64,000 bases of DNA, from NCBI RefSeq assembly GCF_947500605.1, contig NZ_CANMSJ010000002.1:124001-188000 (forward strand), in the 5' to 3' direction. Of the stretch, positions 34,467-43,346 are shown piece after piece. The notes under the pieces are model-generated. The model did not search any database. It saw only the letters and a program-made list of their open reading frames with translations, and had not been told where the DNA came from. The position numbers and the translations under genes were made by a program. Numbering within the stretch: the stretch's first letter is position 1; every line of letters begins with the position of its first letter. Source of the DNA: an uncultured Lacinutrix sp. Its GTDB lineage: Bacteria > Bacteroidota > Bacteroidia > Flavobacteriales > Flavobacteriaceae.

Positions 34467-35789
34467 CTAATTGTTTTTTAATTTTGAAGGTAATATCCAA
34501 TCGTTATGTGTAAAGTAGTTCCATTCTACATTTGCAAGATCTACTTTTGGATCTATAAGCTGCCTGAACGGCCTACTATTTACACTCACTTTGGCATTAA
34601 CAAAAACTTGTATATCCTCTCCTTTACTCTTATATTCCTTTTTTAAATATTGTGCAAATTGCCAAATACCATCTGGTTTAGAACTTACCAAACGAATTTG
34701 CTTTTTGGTAAGGTAAGCACTCAATTTAATTGGCGTTTCAACTTTTGTATTAATATTAACCACCTTAAAACTTGCTTGTCCAGATTTAGAACGCAACATC
34801 ATGCGCCAAGACATTCTATGGCCTTCTTCAGTCCATAGAACATTGTCCTCTATAAAATGATGCCGAATTGGTAATAGTAACTGAATAATAAAATAAAGAC
34901 TTCCTAACGTTACTAAAATAGGTTTATAGCTTGGCACAATAATTTCTGCTTTAGCATAATATTCTTTCCTCTTTAAAAAAATGTTCTTAATAGTTTCTGG
35001 GTTAAAAAAGAATAATGAAAAAGCTAAAGATAAATATGGAAATACACCAACCTGAAAAACGATAGAATTAAATAAATGAAAGAAAATTGAAGCGAAAAAA
35101 GCATACTTTCTAGTTTGCTTAAATAACAATAATGGTATTATTAAACCATCAAATAGAATACCACCATAACCAACAAGGTATGGCATAAAATCATTTTGCA
35201 ATAAACCACCAATAATAGGATAGTTAACTTTACTTTGCATTAGTATTCTTGGCATAGTTAAATCTAACCAATCGGGATACATTTTTGCTTTAGAGGCATA
35301 AGTATAAAGTATTAATAACTGAATTACAAAAATCCATTTACACCAAGCAGGCATAGAAATGCTTTTAATTTTAGGATTTAGTTTTACATCTAGAGACGCG
35401 TATTTATTTGCAGGTAAAAGAACCATAAATGCACTAAGTAAAACCAATAAGTAGTAATGATTATTATAGGACGTTTTCTGCATAAAATATACAGAACTCC
35501 ACATTACAAAAAATAAAAATGCACTCACTCTATATTTATAGCCTAGCATTATAAGTAAACCAAAACTACCCATAATAACATAATAAACATACATCCAATC
35601 ACCTGGCAATGGCTGTAACCACCCGAAACCTAAAAAAGTAAATGTAAACTTGGGTTCTACAAGTGTTCTTGTAATCCAGCCTGTAAAAATCGCTCCTACA
35701 GATTCTAAAAAACAGAGTAACCCAAAAATAATTCTAAAAACTATTAAAGCACTATTATCTATCTGTTTAAAAAGAAATTTATTGAGCAT
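34467..35789 (-). CDS. HTTM-domain membrane protein
   Basis: A 440-residue integral membrane protein with about eight hydrophobic helices in the first 290 residues and a soluble C-terminal part. The N-terminal pattern (DNSALIVFRIIFGLLCFLESV, SSVYFMQKTSYNNHYYLL) fits the horizontally transferred transmembrane (HTTM) domain related to vitamin-K-dependent gamma-carboxylase, but carboxylase activity has not been shown for most bacterial members. I chose the ATG at 35789; it overlaps the ribF stop by 11 bp, so translation is probably coupled. The TTG at 35795 is the alternative. Confidence 0.85.
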   Translation of the reverse strand: MLNKFLFKQIDNSALIVFRIIFGLLCFLESVGAIFTGWITRTLVEPKFTFTFLGFGWLQPLPGDWMYVYYVIMGSFGLLIMLGYKYRVSAFLFFVMWSSVYFMQKTSYNNHYYLLVLLSAFMVLLPANKYASLDVKLNPKIKSISMPAWCKWIFVIQLLILYTYASKAKMYPDWLDLTMPRILMQSKVNYPIIGGLLQNDFMPYLVGYGGILFDGLIIPLLLFKQTRKYAFFASIFFHLFNSIVFQVGVFPYLSLAFSLFFFNPETIKNIFLKRKEYYAKAEIIVPSYKPILVTLGSLYFIIQLLLPIRHHFIEDNVLWTEEGHRMSWRMMLRSKSGQASFKVVNINTKVETPIKLSAYLTKKQIRLVSSKPDGIWQFAQYLKKEYKSKGEDIQVFVNAKVSVNSRPFRQLIDPKVDLANVEWNYFTHNDWILPSKLKNN

Positions 35790-36699
35790 AATCAATTATA
35801 AATTGTAAAGCGTTCGTTTTATCTTTTAACAATTGCTTTTTAAGGGCATCAACCGATTCGAATTTCTCCTCATCACGAAGTCTTTCGAGTAATTCGATAG
35901 TTAATGTTTTACCATATATTTTTTCATCAAAATTAAAAAAATTGACTTCTATTGTTTGTGTTTTACCATTAACAGTTGGGTTTGTACCAATATTCATCAT
36001 ACCAAAAATAGTTTTTTCATCTATGGTAGATTTCACAATGTAAACGCCTTGCTTTGGTATTAATTTATAATTTTCACTTATATTAATATTTGCAGTTGGA
36101 AAACCTAATGTTCTTCCTAATCCTTTACCTTCCTCTACAATTCCAGAAATAATAAAAGGATAGCCTAAATAACTATTTGCTGTTTCTATATCTCCTTCTA
36201 ATAATGCTGTTCTAATCTTTGTAGAACTTACAGCAACATCGTTTATATCTTGAGCAGTTATTTCTTCAACGTCAAAATTATACTGCTTACCAAAAGCCTT
36301 TAAATCGTCGATATTTGCTGTTCTATTTCTTCCAAAATGATGATCGTAGCCTATTATTACATGTTTTACTTTTAATTGCTTCACCAAAATAGACTCAACA
36401 AACTCCTCTGCTGTTAATCGAGAAAAATCCTTTGTAAATTTTTTAACTACTAAGTTTTCAAGACCAAATTGTTTAAGAATTTGCTCTTTTTCACTTAAGG
36501 TATTTAAAAGTTTAATATCTGCATCTTTTTGCAACACCATTCTTGGATGAGGAAAAAAGGTAAGAATGGTTGGTAACAAGTCTTTACTTTCACCAACTTC
36601 AATAAGCCGTTGAATAATTTTTTGATGCCCAATATGCACACCATCAAAGGTGCCAATGGTTACTACTGTATTTCTATTATCGATTAGATCTGGTTTCAA
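35779..36699 (-). CDS. ribF: Bifunctional riboflavin kinase/FAD synthetase
   Basis: Makes FMN and then FAD from riboflavin in the cytoplasm. 306 residues. The N-terminal nucleotidyltransferase half has GTFDGVHIGHQKI (HxGH) at about 17-29 and the VSSTKIR motif near 160; the C-terminal kinase half has GLGRTLGFPTANI at about 195-207 and the VNFFNFDEKIYG stretch. The neighbouring HTTM gene overlaps its 3' end. Confidence 0.96.
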   Translation of the reverse strand: MKPDLIDNRNTVVTIGTFDGVHIGHQKIIQRLIEVGESKDLLPTILTFFPHPRMVLQKDADIKLLNTLSEKEQILKQFGLENLVVKKFTKDFSRLTAEEFVESILVKQLKVKHVIIGYDHHFGRNRTANIDDLKAFGKQYNFDVEEITAQDINDVAVSSTKIRTALLEGDIETANSYLGYPFIISGIVEEGKGLGRTLGFPTANINISENYKLIPKQGVYIVKSTIDEKTIFGMMNIGTNPTVNGKTQTIEVNFFNFDEKIYGKTLTIELLERLRDEEKFESVDALKKQLLKDKTNALQFIIDYAQ

Positions 36700-36727
36700 C
36701 GCTTAACAATTTAATTACAAAAATAGA

Positions 36728-36761
36728 AAAAGCGGATTGAAATTACTTTCAATCCGCTTTT
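36728..36761 (-). terminator. Terminator between ribF and the M43 protease gene
   Basis: A 15-bp stem (AAAAGCGGATTGAAA / TTTCAATCCGCTTTT) with a 4-nt loop. On the minus strand it follows the M43 stop at 36782 and runs into Ts. Confidence 0.88.
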
Positions 36762-36781
36762 AAATATATATTAAGTAAAAA

Positions 36782-38686
36782 TTACTCTTTAATAAACTTG
36801 ATAGTTTTCGTTGCGTTTGCTGTGTTTAACTTTAAAAAATAAACACCATTTGCAATTGCACTAACATTTATTGTTTCTAAGTTAGTTACAATACTGAATA
36901 CTTTTTTACCAGTAACACTATATATTTCAACACTTTCTAAAGTAGACTCTAATCCTTTTATATTTAAAGCATCTTTTGTTGGGTTAGGAAATATTGAAAC
37001 TCCTGATAAAGCAAATTCATCAACGCTTAATGAATTTGTAGAAATATTAGTATTTTCTATTGATGCAAAATCACCTCCTGCAAATATAACATCTCCAGTA
37101 GATGTTGTTAAATCATAAGAACCAATACCATAAGCACAACATATACCATCTCCAAAAGCATCTTCGATTGTAAATGTGTAACATTCGTTAGGATCTACAT
37201 CAAATGTTTCTGTATAACTCGTATTATTTGCATAAGAATTTCCTGAATACAGAACAGTTCCTGCTCCGTTTTTAAATTCCCATGAAGTTTCAGAACCATA
37301 ATCATCAGTTAATAAATTAAAAATTATTTGAGGCGTTGTAGGATAAGATGATGCCGCAGAAAAATCTCTACTATCATCATTATTACAACTACGAGCATCT
37401 GCCAAACTATTTACATCTATAATACTAGCATTAAATGTTTGTGTTCCTCCTGTTGTCGTAATAACTGGTAATGCAATTTCATCATATTCACCATAAGCTA
37501 AAGAACCAGACCAGCTATAATTTAATGCCGTTCCACCATCTACATTATATGAAATATTAGCGGTAGTTAAATTACTAGTTCCCCAGTTTGTTATTTTAAT
37601 GTTAGCATTTAATTCTGGATTACAATCTCCAACAGATAAACACTCTACAGTCACTTCAGCATCATTTGCTTCAACAGCAGGAGCAGTTGCTCCATTAGAT
37701 GTTGCTAAACCGCTTCTAGGACCAGCAAGAACAGCTTGAACTCTAGCTTTCTGTCCAGCAGTAAAAGTATTCATACAAGTATCGTCTGTATAATCCATGT
37801 AATTTTCAATCATGTCTGTTGTAGAACAAGATTGGTGTCCTGTTGGACAACCATAGTTTGGTGCATCTACAGCAGGTGTATCAGCTACTTCGTCACCAAC
37901 TCCTGCACAACCTCCTTGAAAAGTATGATATAAACCTAAGTAATGACCTACTTCATGAGTCATTGTTCTTCCTTTATCGTAAGGAGCAGAAGTATTAAAT
38001 GTACCATCGTTGTAATCCGAACTACCAAAATAAGTATGCCCTGCACTTACTCCATCTGTGCTTGCTGCACCACCAGGAAATTGAGCAAATCCTAAAATTC
38101 CATTTAAATCACCAACATATTTAGAAGACCACATGTTCATGTATAAATCACGATCCCAAATTGTTTGAGTTTTCCAATAATCTACATCACTACTATTTGT
38201 TCCATCTTGACATATATTAACACGGTTAATACCATTTGTAATACAACCATCAGGCGTTTGTTTTGCCATAACAAAATTAACCTCTACATCTACTCCTCCA
38301 GCTGTACTTTGTCCAGGTGTGCCAGCAAGCATTCTAAAATCTTCGTTCATAACTGTAACTTGAGAAAGAACTTGCGCGTCACTAATGTTTGCACCAGTAC
38401 CTAATGGTTCTCCATTATGAAGTACGTGAATAACAAGAGGGATAGTTACTACTACCATATTGTTTCTATTGCTATTATTACTTGTTACTCTAGCAATTTC
38501 AGTATCTATTTTATTTTTGAAATATTCACTACCCATCATATTTGGGTTAGTTTCTAGTAATCTAGCATTATACTCATCAGATCCACATCTAATAATTTGC
38601 CCATCATTACTCTTACTTTGAGCCAGCACTAAAGCAGGCAAACAAAATAATGTTAGAAGAAATAATTTGAAAGTAATTTTTTTCAT
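36782..38686 (-). CDS. Secreted M43-family zinc metalloprotease with T9SS sorting domain
   Basis: An exported pappalysin-type protease of 634 residues. Signal peptide (about 1-22), pro-region, catalytic domain with the metzincin motif HEVGHYLGLYH at about residues 245-255 and the Met-turn ENYMDY about 45 residues later, a CARDB-like middle module, a module with TFTIEDAFGDGICC, and a C-terminal type A sorting domain with IFPNPTKDA. It should be released by the type IX system and digest protein outside the cell. It is monocistronic, with its own terminator. The family call is firm; the target is unknown. Confidence 0.94.
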   Translation of the reverse strand: MKKITFKLFLLTLFCLPALVLAQSKSNDGQIIRCGSDEYNARLLETNPNMMGSEYFKNKIDTEIARVTSNNSNRNNMVVVTIPLVIHVLHNGEPLGTGANISDAQVLSQVTVMNEDFRMLAGTPGQSTAGGVDVEVNFVMAKQTPDGCITNGINRVNICQDGTNSSDVDYWKTQTIWDRDLYMNMWSSKYVGDLNGILGFAQFPGGAASTDGVSAGHTYFGSSDYNDGTFNTSAPYDKGRTMTHEVGHYLGLYHTFQGGCAGVGDEVADTPAVDAPNYGCPTGHQSCSTTDMIENYMDYTDDTCMNTFTAGQKARVQAVLAGPRSGLATSNGATAPAVEANDAEVTVECLSVGDCNPELNANIKITNWGTSNLTTANISYNVDGGTALNYSWSGSLAYGEYDEIALPVITTTGGTQTFNASIIDVNSLADARSCNNDDSRDFSAASSYPTTPQIIFNLLTDDYGSETSWEFKNGAGTVLYSGNSYANNTSYTETFDVDPNECYTFTIEDAFGDGICCAYGIGSYDLTTSTGDVIFAGGDFASIENTNISTNSLSVDEFALSGVSIFPNPTKDALNIKGLESTLESVEIYSVTGKKVFSIVTNLETINVSAIANGVYFLKLNTANATKTIKFIKE

Positions 38687-38767
38687 AACGACACCGTGTG
38701 TTAAATTTTAGTTAATTTTCTTTAAAAATAGTAAAAAATCAAACTATAACGCAAAATTATCGTTAAT

Positions 38768-39403
38768 TTATTTTCCATTAAAACTGTTCATTGTATTGTT
38801 TATTCCTGCAAGACCAAAAGATTTTATTAGTTCTATGCTTTTTTCTAATCGTTCATCTAGTTGGGAGTTTTCATCATCAGTCCATTCTCCAAGAACGTAA
38901 TCTACCTGTCTACCTTTACTAAAAGCATCACTTATACCAAACCTAAATCGATTATATTTTGTTGTATTTAATTTGTCTTGGGTATCTTTTAAACCATTGT
39001 GTCCTCCATCACTTCCTTTCATTTTCACTCTAATACTACCAAACGGAAGGTTTAAATCATCAGTAATAACCATCAAGTTTTCTAATGGTATTTTCTCTTT
39101 TGTTAACCAATATAAAATAGCCTTACCACTTAAGTTCATATAAGTATTTGGCTTTAAGAAAATAAAAGTTCTTCCTTTTATTTTATAAGTTGCGATATCT
39201 CCAAGTTTTTGAGTTTCGAAGGTTAATTCTTCTTTTTTAGCGAAGTAATCTAAAATTTTAAATCCAATGTTGTGACGTGTATTTGCATATTCTCCTCCTA
39301 TATTTCCTAGGCCAACAATTAAAAATTTCTTCATAGGGTTTATTTCTTCAACAATGTTTGCTTTCTTATTTCCGCTAAAATATTTAATAATACACTCAAA
39401 CAT
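38768..39403 (-). CDS. pth: Peptidyl-tRNA hydrolase
   Basis: Releases stalled peptidyl-tRNAs by cleaving the ester bond. The core (from the internal Met24) has GLGNIGGEYANTRHNIGF with the catalytic His, FLKPNTYMNLSG, DDLNLPFGSIR and GGHNGLKD. The listed start gives 211 residues with a 23-residue extension (MFECIIKYFSGNKK...) that resembles N-termini I associate with other flavobacterial Pth. The internal ATG at 39334 would give the classical 188-residue form. Part of the conserved set pth-rplY-prs. Confidence 0.94.
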   Translation of the reverse strand: MFECIIKYFSGNKKANIVEEINPMKKFLIVGLGNIGGEYANTRHNIGFKILDYFAKKEELTFETQKLGDIATYKIKGRTFIFLKPNTYMNLSGKAILYWLTKEKIPLENLMVITDDLNLPFGSIRVKMKGSDGGHNGLKDTQDKLNTTKYNRFRFGISDAFSKGRQVDYVLGEWTDDENSQLDERLEKSIELIKSFGLAGINNTMNSFNGK

Positions 39404-39421
39404 ATTTAAAATTATTTTAGT

Positions 39422-39460
39422 AAAAATAAAAAAGCATCCTGAATATTTCAGAATGCTTTA
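39422..39460 (-). terminator. Terminator after rplY
   Basis: On the minus strand, AAAGCATTCTGAA / TTCAGGATGCTTT arms (one mismatch) are followed by Ts. It lies 26 bp past the rplY stop and separates it from pth. Confidence 0.8.
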
Positions 39461-39485
39461 ATAATTTCTTTAAAAGAATGATTTT

Positions 39486-40103
39486 TTATTCAGCTGCAGC
39501 TTCTCCTTCAGCTCCTTCTGCTTCATCTTCATCATCTTCGTCATCTACTATAACAGCAGCTCTAGAACGTCTTACTAAACATACAACAGTATTATCTGGG
39601 TGCATGAATGTATACTTTTCTGATGCTAATTTACCAATATATAGTTTATCACCAATTTTAAGATCTTCGATGTTAGTATCGATAAAATCTGGTAAGTTTC
39701 CTGGTAAAGCTTTAACTCTTAAGCTACGCTTGTTTTTACGTAAAACACCACCATTTCTAACTCCTCTTGGGTTTCCAATATAGTTTACTGGAATATCCAT
39801 AGTAATTTCTTTATCCTCGAAAACTTGGTAGAAATCTACATGTAGAATTCTATCAGTAACTGGGTGAAATTGGATGTCTTGTAAAATAGCATTAAAAGTT
39901 TCTCCACCTTCTAATTCGATTACAACTGTATGCGCATTAGGTGTGTAAACCAATTTAGAGAATGCTAATTCAGCTGCTGAAAAATGTACTGATTTGTCTC
40001 CTCCGTATAATACGCAAGGAACCTGACCAGCATTACGTAAGGCTTTAGTTGCTTTGCCGCCCACGCTTTCTCTTTGAGATCCGTTGATTGTAATTGACTT
40101 CAT
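39486..40103 (-). CDS. rplY: 50S ribosomal protein bL25 (CTC/TL5 long form)
   Basis: 5S-rRNA-binding protein of the large subunit. At 205 residues it is the long CTC/TL5 type: an N-terminal L25 domain (about 1-92, [19 protein letters not shown] and [20 protein letters not shown]), a C-terminal beta domain (about 95-185), and an acidic tail ([14 protein letters not shown]) common in Bacteroidota. It is 52 bp downstream of prs on the same strand. Confidence 0.96.
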   Translation of the reverse strand: MKSITINGSQRESVGGKATKALRNAGQVPCVLYGGDKSVHFSAAELAFSKLVYTPNAHTVVIELEGGETFNAILQDIQFHPVTDRILHVDFYQVFEDKEITMDIPVNYIGNPRGVRNGGVLRKNKRSLRVKALPGNLPDFIDTNIEDLKIGDKLYIGKLASEKYTFMHPDNTVVCLVRRSRAAVIVDDEDDEDEAEGAEGEAAAE

Positions 40104-40155
40104 TTTATTATTTATATTTAATTATTAATATACTTATTCAAATAACCGATTAAGG

Positions 40156-41097
40156 TTACATTAAAAATTTTGAACTAATCGATTTGTTATAATGTACGTT
40201 ATGCATTACTTCAGCAAATAAATCTGCACAACTTATAACTTTAATCTTTTTACTTTTTTGTTTTAGCGGAATTGAATCTGTTACAATTAACTCCTCTAAC
40301 TTAGAATTTTCTAATCTTTCGTAAGCATTACCAGATAATATTGGATGTGTACATATAGCTCTTACGCTTAATGCACCACGCTCCATCATTAAATCGGCAG
40401 CTTTAGTTAATGTTCCAGCTGTATCAACCATATCGTCTACTAAAACTACATTTTTACCAGTTACATCACCAATTAATTCCATGTGAGAAATTACATTAGC
40501 CTTAGCACGTTGCTTATAACATATTACTACATCACTTTCTAGTGCTTTAGAATATGCATATGCTCTTTTACTTCCTCCCATATCTGGAGAAGCAATAGTT
40601 AAGTTATCTAAATTTAATTCTTTTAGGTAAGGTAAAAATACAGTGGATGCAAATAAATGATCTACTGGTTTTTCAAAGAACCCTTGAATTTGATCTGCAT
40701 GCAAATCCATGGTAATAATTCTAGTAGCACCTGCTACTTCTAACATTTTAGCAACTAATTTAGCTGCAATTGGCACTCTTGGTTTGTCTTTTCTATCTTG
40801 TCTTGCCCATCCAAAGTATGGTAAAACTGCTGTTATATGTCTAGCAGAAGCACGCTTTGCGGCATCAAGCATTAATAACATTTCCATTAAATTTTCAGAA
40901 CTTGGATTTGTTGATCCAATTATAAAAACTCTTGATCCACGAATAGACTCTTCGTAAGATGGTTGAAATTCGCCATCACTATAAGTAGAAGTAATCACGT
41001 TACCTAATTGGGCACCATATGCCGCTGCAATTTTCTCGGCTAAAGTTTTACTTTGCGTTATTGAAAAAATTTTTGCGTCTGGCTTAGTATTTGGCAT
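40156..41097 (-). CDS. prs: Ribose-phosphate pyrophosphokinase
   Basis: Makes PRPP from ribose 5-phosphate and ATP for nucleotide, histidine and tryptophan synthesis. 313 residues, the standard length. The ATP/Mg loop VLPYFGWARQDRKDKPR, the flexible-loop region, SPDMGGSKRA and the PRPP-binding motif VVLVDDMVDTAGTL are all intact. A perfect -7 box TAAATTTG (minus strand, 41150-41157) lies upstream. The tRNA-Leu gene is divergent. Confidence 0.97.
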   Translation of the reverse strand: MPNTKPDAKIFSITQSKTLAEKIAAAYGAQLGNVITSTYSDGEFQPSYEESIRGSRVFIIGSTNPSSENLMEMLLMLDAAKRASARHITAVLPYFGWARQDRKDKPRVPIAAKLVAKMLEVAGATRIITMDLHADQIQGFFEKPVDHLFASTVFLPYLKELNLDNLTIASPDMGGSKRAYAYSKALESDVVICYKQRAKANVISHMELIGDVTGKNVVLVDDMVDTAGTLTKAADLMMERGALSVRAICTHPILSGNAYERLENSKLEELIVTDSIPLKQKSKKIKVISCADLFAEVMHNVHYNKSISSKFLM

Positions 41098-41149
41098 CGT
41101 AAAAATGGTTTAAAGTAGTGGAAAACACTACGTTATTTTTAATGAGGTG

Positions 41150-41157
41150 CAAATTTA
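41150..41157 (-). promoter_or_regulatory. -7 promoter element of prs
   Basis: TAAATTTG on the minus strand is an exact TAnnTTTG match 53 bp upstream of the prs start codon. Confidence 0.55.
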
Positions 41158-41221
41158 TAACTTTTTTTTATCTATGAAGCATAATCCCTACTATTTTTAG
41201 GACAATTAACAAAAAAAGATA

Positions 41222-41229
41222 TATTTTTG
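41222..41229 (+). promoter_or_regulatory. -7 promoter element of tRNA-Leu
   Basis: TATTTTTG is an exact TAnnTTTG match 12 bp before the mature tRNA 5' end. Confidence 0.55.
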
Positions 41230-41241
41230 CATACACAATTT

Positions 41242-41323
41242 GCTCAAATGGCGGAATTGGTAGACGCGTTGGATTCAAAATCCAATTTCTTCGGAAGTGT
41301 GGGTTCGATTCCCACTTTGAGTA
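41242..41323 (+). tRNA. tRNA-Leu (anticodon CAA)
   Basis: An 82-nt gene folds as a type II tRNA. Acceptor stem GCTCAAA pairs with TTTGAGT (G-U at position 1-72), discriminator A; the anticodon loop TTCAAAA carries CAA for the TTG leucine codon between TTGGA and TCCAA arms; a short variable arm and the T arm GTGGG TTCGATT CCCAC follow. No CCA is encoded. Its 3' end is the attachment site of the integrated element that begins here. Confidence 0.96.
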
Positions 41324-41324
41324 C
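41312..41324 (+). repeat. attL core
   Basis: CCACTTTGAGTAC covers the last 12 bases of the tRNA-Leu gene plus one base. It is identical to 51145-51157. Confidence 0.85.
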
Positions 41325-41332
41325 TAAGTATT

Positions 41333-41371
41333 ACCGTAATTAGTTGTTTTTCAATTGATTACGGTTTTTTT
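41333..41371 (+). terminator. Element-borne terminator for tRNA-Leu
   Basis: A 14-bp stem with two G-U pairs (ACCGTAATTAGTTG / CAATTGATTACGGT), a T5 loop and a following T run, 10 bp past the tRNA. It belongs to the inserted element and now ends the tRNA transcript. Confidence 0.85.
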
Positions 41372-41380
41372 ACGCTTTAT

Positions 41381-41399
41381 TTTGCCGAGAATTTGCCGA
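41381..41399 (+). repeat. Left-end paired TTTGCCGA sites (putative integrase arm-type sites)
   Basis: TTTGCCGA at 41381-41388 and 41392-41399 form direct repeats with an 11-bp period. The same pair with the same period and orientation occurs at the right end (50987-51005). Confidence 0.65.
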
Positions 41400-42015
41400 C
41401 AAGAAGTAAAAAACAAACCAAAAAACAAGCCTAAAACAGCTTAATAAAACCCGAAAAAACACCTTTAATCAATGAATATTTACAGTGTTTTTAACTTCTT
41501 TAAAGCAAAACCTACACTTAAAGTAATGCATAAACGATTCTTTTCAACTCACAATCGTTGATAAATAGATTTTTTACAAAAAATTCTATTTTATAGTTTT
41601 AGCAACAGAATACCAACAACAAACCAACAATAAAAAAAAAGAGCGCATACTACTATAAAAAATCGTTAACCATTATTAATACACTAGTCACAAGCACTAT
41701 ACTGCACAACCAACAATAACCAACACTGTTGCTATTAACTACTGTTGTTTACTGTTGTTTACTGTTGGTTCTTGATAAATTTACAACTTCAAAGCATTAC
41801 GAGATGAACACATTATTTATTGTTAAATGCAAAGGAAATAATTCTTAAATGAGGTAAACCGTAATACAAAACCGATTTATATTTATATTTTTAAGGATTA
41901 AATAAACCAACAGCTATTAATTTCACTTACTAAAAACCATTGTTTTATACTAATTTCCAGATAAAAAATATTAATTATCTATTAAAGTTTTGAAATTATT
42001 AAAAACACTTAATCT
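41400..42015. other. Non-coding left region of the element with iteron-like repeats (candidate replication origin)
   Basis: About 615 bp without a convincing gene. It holds two groups of short repeats: CCAACAACAAA CCAACAATAAA at 41613-41634 (11-bp period), and at 41710-41770 CCAACAATAA, CCAACACTGTT, then ACTGTTG at 41725, 41741, 41751 and 41761 (the last three in a 10-bp tandem). The CAACA and TGTTG forms are inverted copies of one another. Such arrays next to a helicase/primase gene set suggest a replication origin or a regulator-binding region. Confidence 0.45.
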
Positions 42016-43071
42016 ATGGACATTTTTAAATACTTATACCACTATCACACAACAGAGCATACACGTATTAATCCTTTAGGTAAAGAAATTAGAGGAATTA
42101 CACCCGTAATAAATGATACTTATTTTGAATATAATTTCGAAAACGCCTTGGACTTTCTCGATGTATTTGATGTAAATAGATCAGAGCTATATAAGGACGA
42201 TGGCACTGACATTAGGACAAGTTATATATATAGAGGCCACAAACATCACTACTGGGATCTATTACCAAGTTTTTTTAGACAAAACCAAGATTATAAAGCA
42301 GCTTACTTAAGTGGCAATGGTCATTCTTCAGGAGAAGTTGACAACTTTTTACATTTCATTAAAGGTATTGATAGTATTGGTTATAATGTTAGCGACTATT
42401 CTTTTGAATTATTACAATTAATTAAAACCAGAGACAACGCGTCGTCTTCAAATTTCGACTTATCAAGTATGCTTTTTCATTTCCCTAACAAAAAACAATT
42501 AGAAGAATTAGCACTGGCACAACACTTTGGAGTAGAAACAAGATTATTGGATTTTACTGAAAACCCATTGACTGCTTTATTTTTTGCCAGTGAAAGCATT
42601 TACCCATATGATTTCCATTCAAAAAATGAAAATGACAAAATAGGAGTTTGGGTAATACCCAAACTATTAATAGACGCCATAAAACACGAAAGATTTCTCC
42701 ACTATGTAGATGTTAAGAAGTACCAAAATAAATATATTTCTGCTCAAAAAGGAGTTTTTTTACATTATTTCCCATCCGTTAAAGAAGCTAGTAATAAATC
42801 CATAAACCTAGAGACAGACAACCTATTAGATATAACTTATAAACTAGACCAATTACTAACTTCAAAATTCAAAAACGAATCACTTAACAAGTTGATAAAG
42901 GAACATATTGGAAAACCTATGCTTTTTACTTTGCCACACAATGAATTATTCCCTATAGCCTCCAGATTAAATCAATTAAACATTAATTGGACAACATTAA
43001 TGCCTAGTCTTGACGGTGTAAAAAAAGAGGTAATACGACAAAACAACAAACCTTTCTCTAATATTATTTAA
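42016..43071 (+). CDS. FRG-domain protein (candidate defence effector)
   Basis: A 351-residue cytoplasmic protein. The FRG domain is plain: YIYRGHKHHYWDLLPSFFR at about 71-88 and the hallmark LAQHFGVETRLLDFTENPLTALFFA at about 167-191, followed by a GVWVIPK strand. FRG domains are frequent in mobile elements and defence islands and in predicted toxins; the biochemical activity is not established as far as I know. There is no toxin-antitoxin partner overlapping it. It is the first plus-strand gene of the element, 276 bp ahead of the DUF3800 gene. A -7-like AAGTTTTG lies near 41985. A role in phage defence is inference from family and location. Confidence 0.85.
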   Translation: MDIFKYLYHYHTTEHTRINPLGKEIRGITPVINDTYFEYNFENALDFLDVFDVNRSELYKDDGTDIRTSYIYRGHKHHYWDLLPSFFRQNQDYKAAYLSGNGHSSGEVDNFLHFIKGIDSIGYNVSDYSFELLQLIKTRDNASSSNFDLSSMLFHFPNKKQLEELALAQHFGVETRLLDFTENPLTALFFASESIYPYDFHSKNENDKIGVWVIPKLLIDAIKHERFLHYVDVKKYQNKYISAQKGVFLHYFPSVKEASNKSINLETDNLLDITYKLDQLLTSKFKNESLNKLIKEHIGKPMLFTLPHNELFPIASRLNQLNINWTTLMPSLDGVKKEVIRQNNKPFSNII

Positions 43072-43346
43072 GAAAGCAAAAATATTGAGATTTGCAAGAA
43101 GAAAAATCTGAACTAACTATAATCAAGAAGAGCCTAAGGATGCCTTAAATAAATTATAATAAATACAGGCAACAACTAACAAAGTCAATTATAGATTTAG
43201 ATCATATAAGAAGTCATAAAAGTCTTTCTTTCTGAATTTTAAATCCTAAAAAAGTTCACAATCTCACACAAAAAAATATTACATCAGATGAAGCTTAGAC
43301 TAGACTGGTTAAATAAGAATATTAATAATAGAAAACAGTTAATCCT

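Noticed and set aside
41613-41770. CRISPR-like array
   Set aside because: Units are 10-11 bp without spacers of uniform length; they look like iterons and no cas gene is present.
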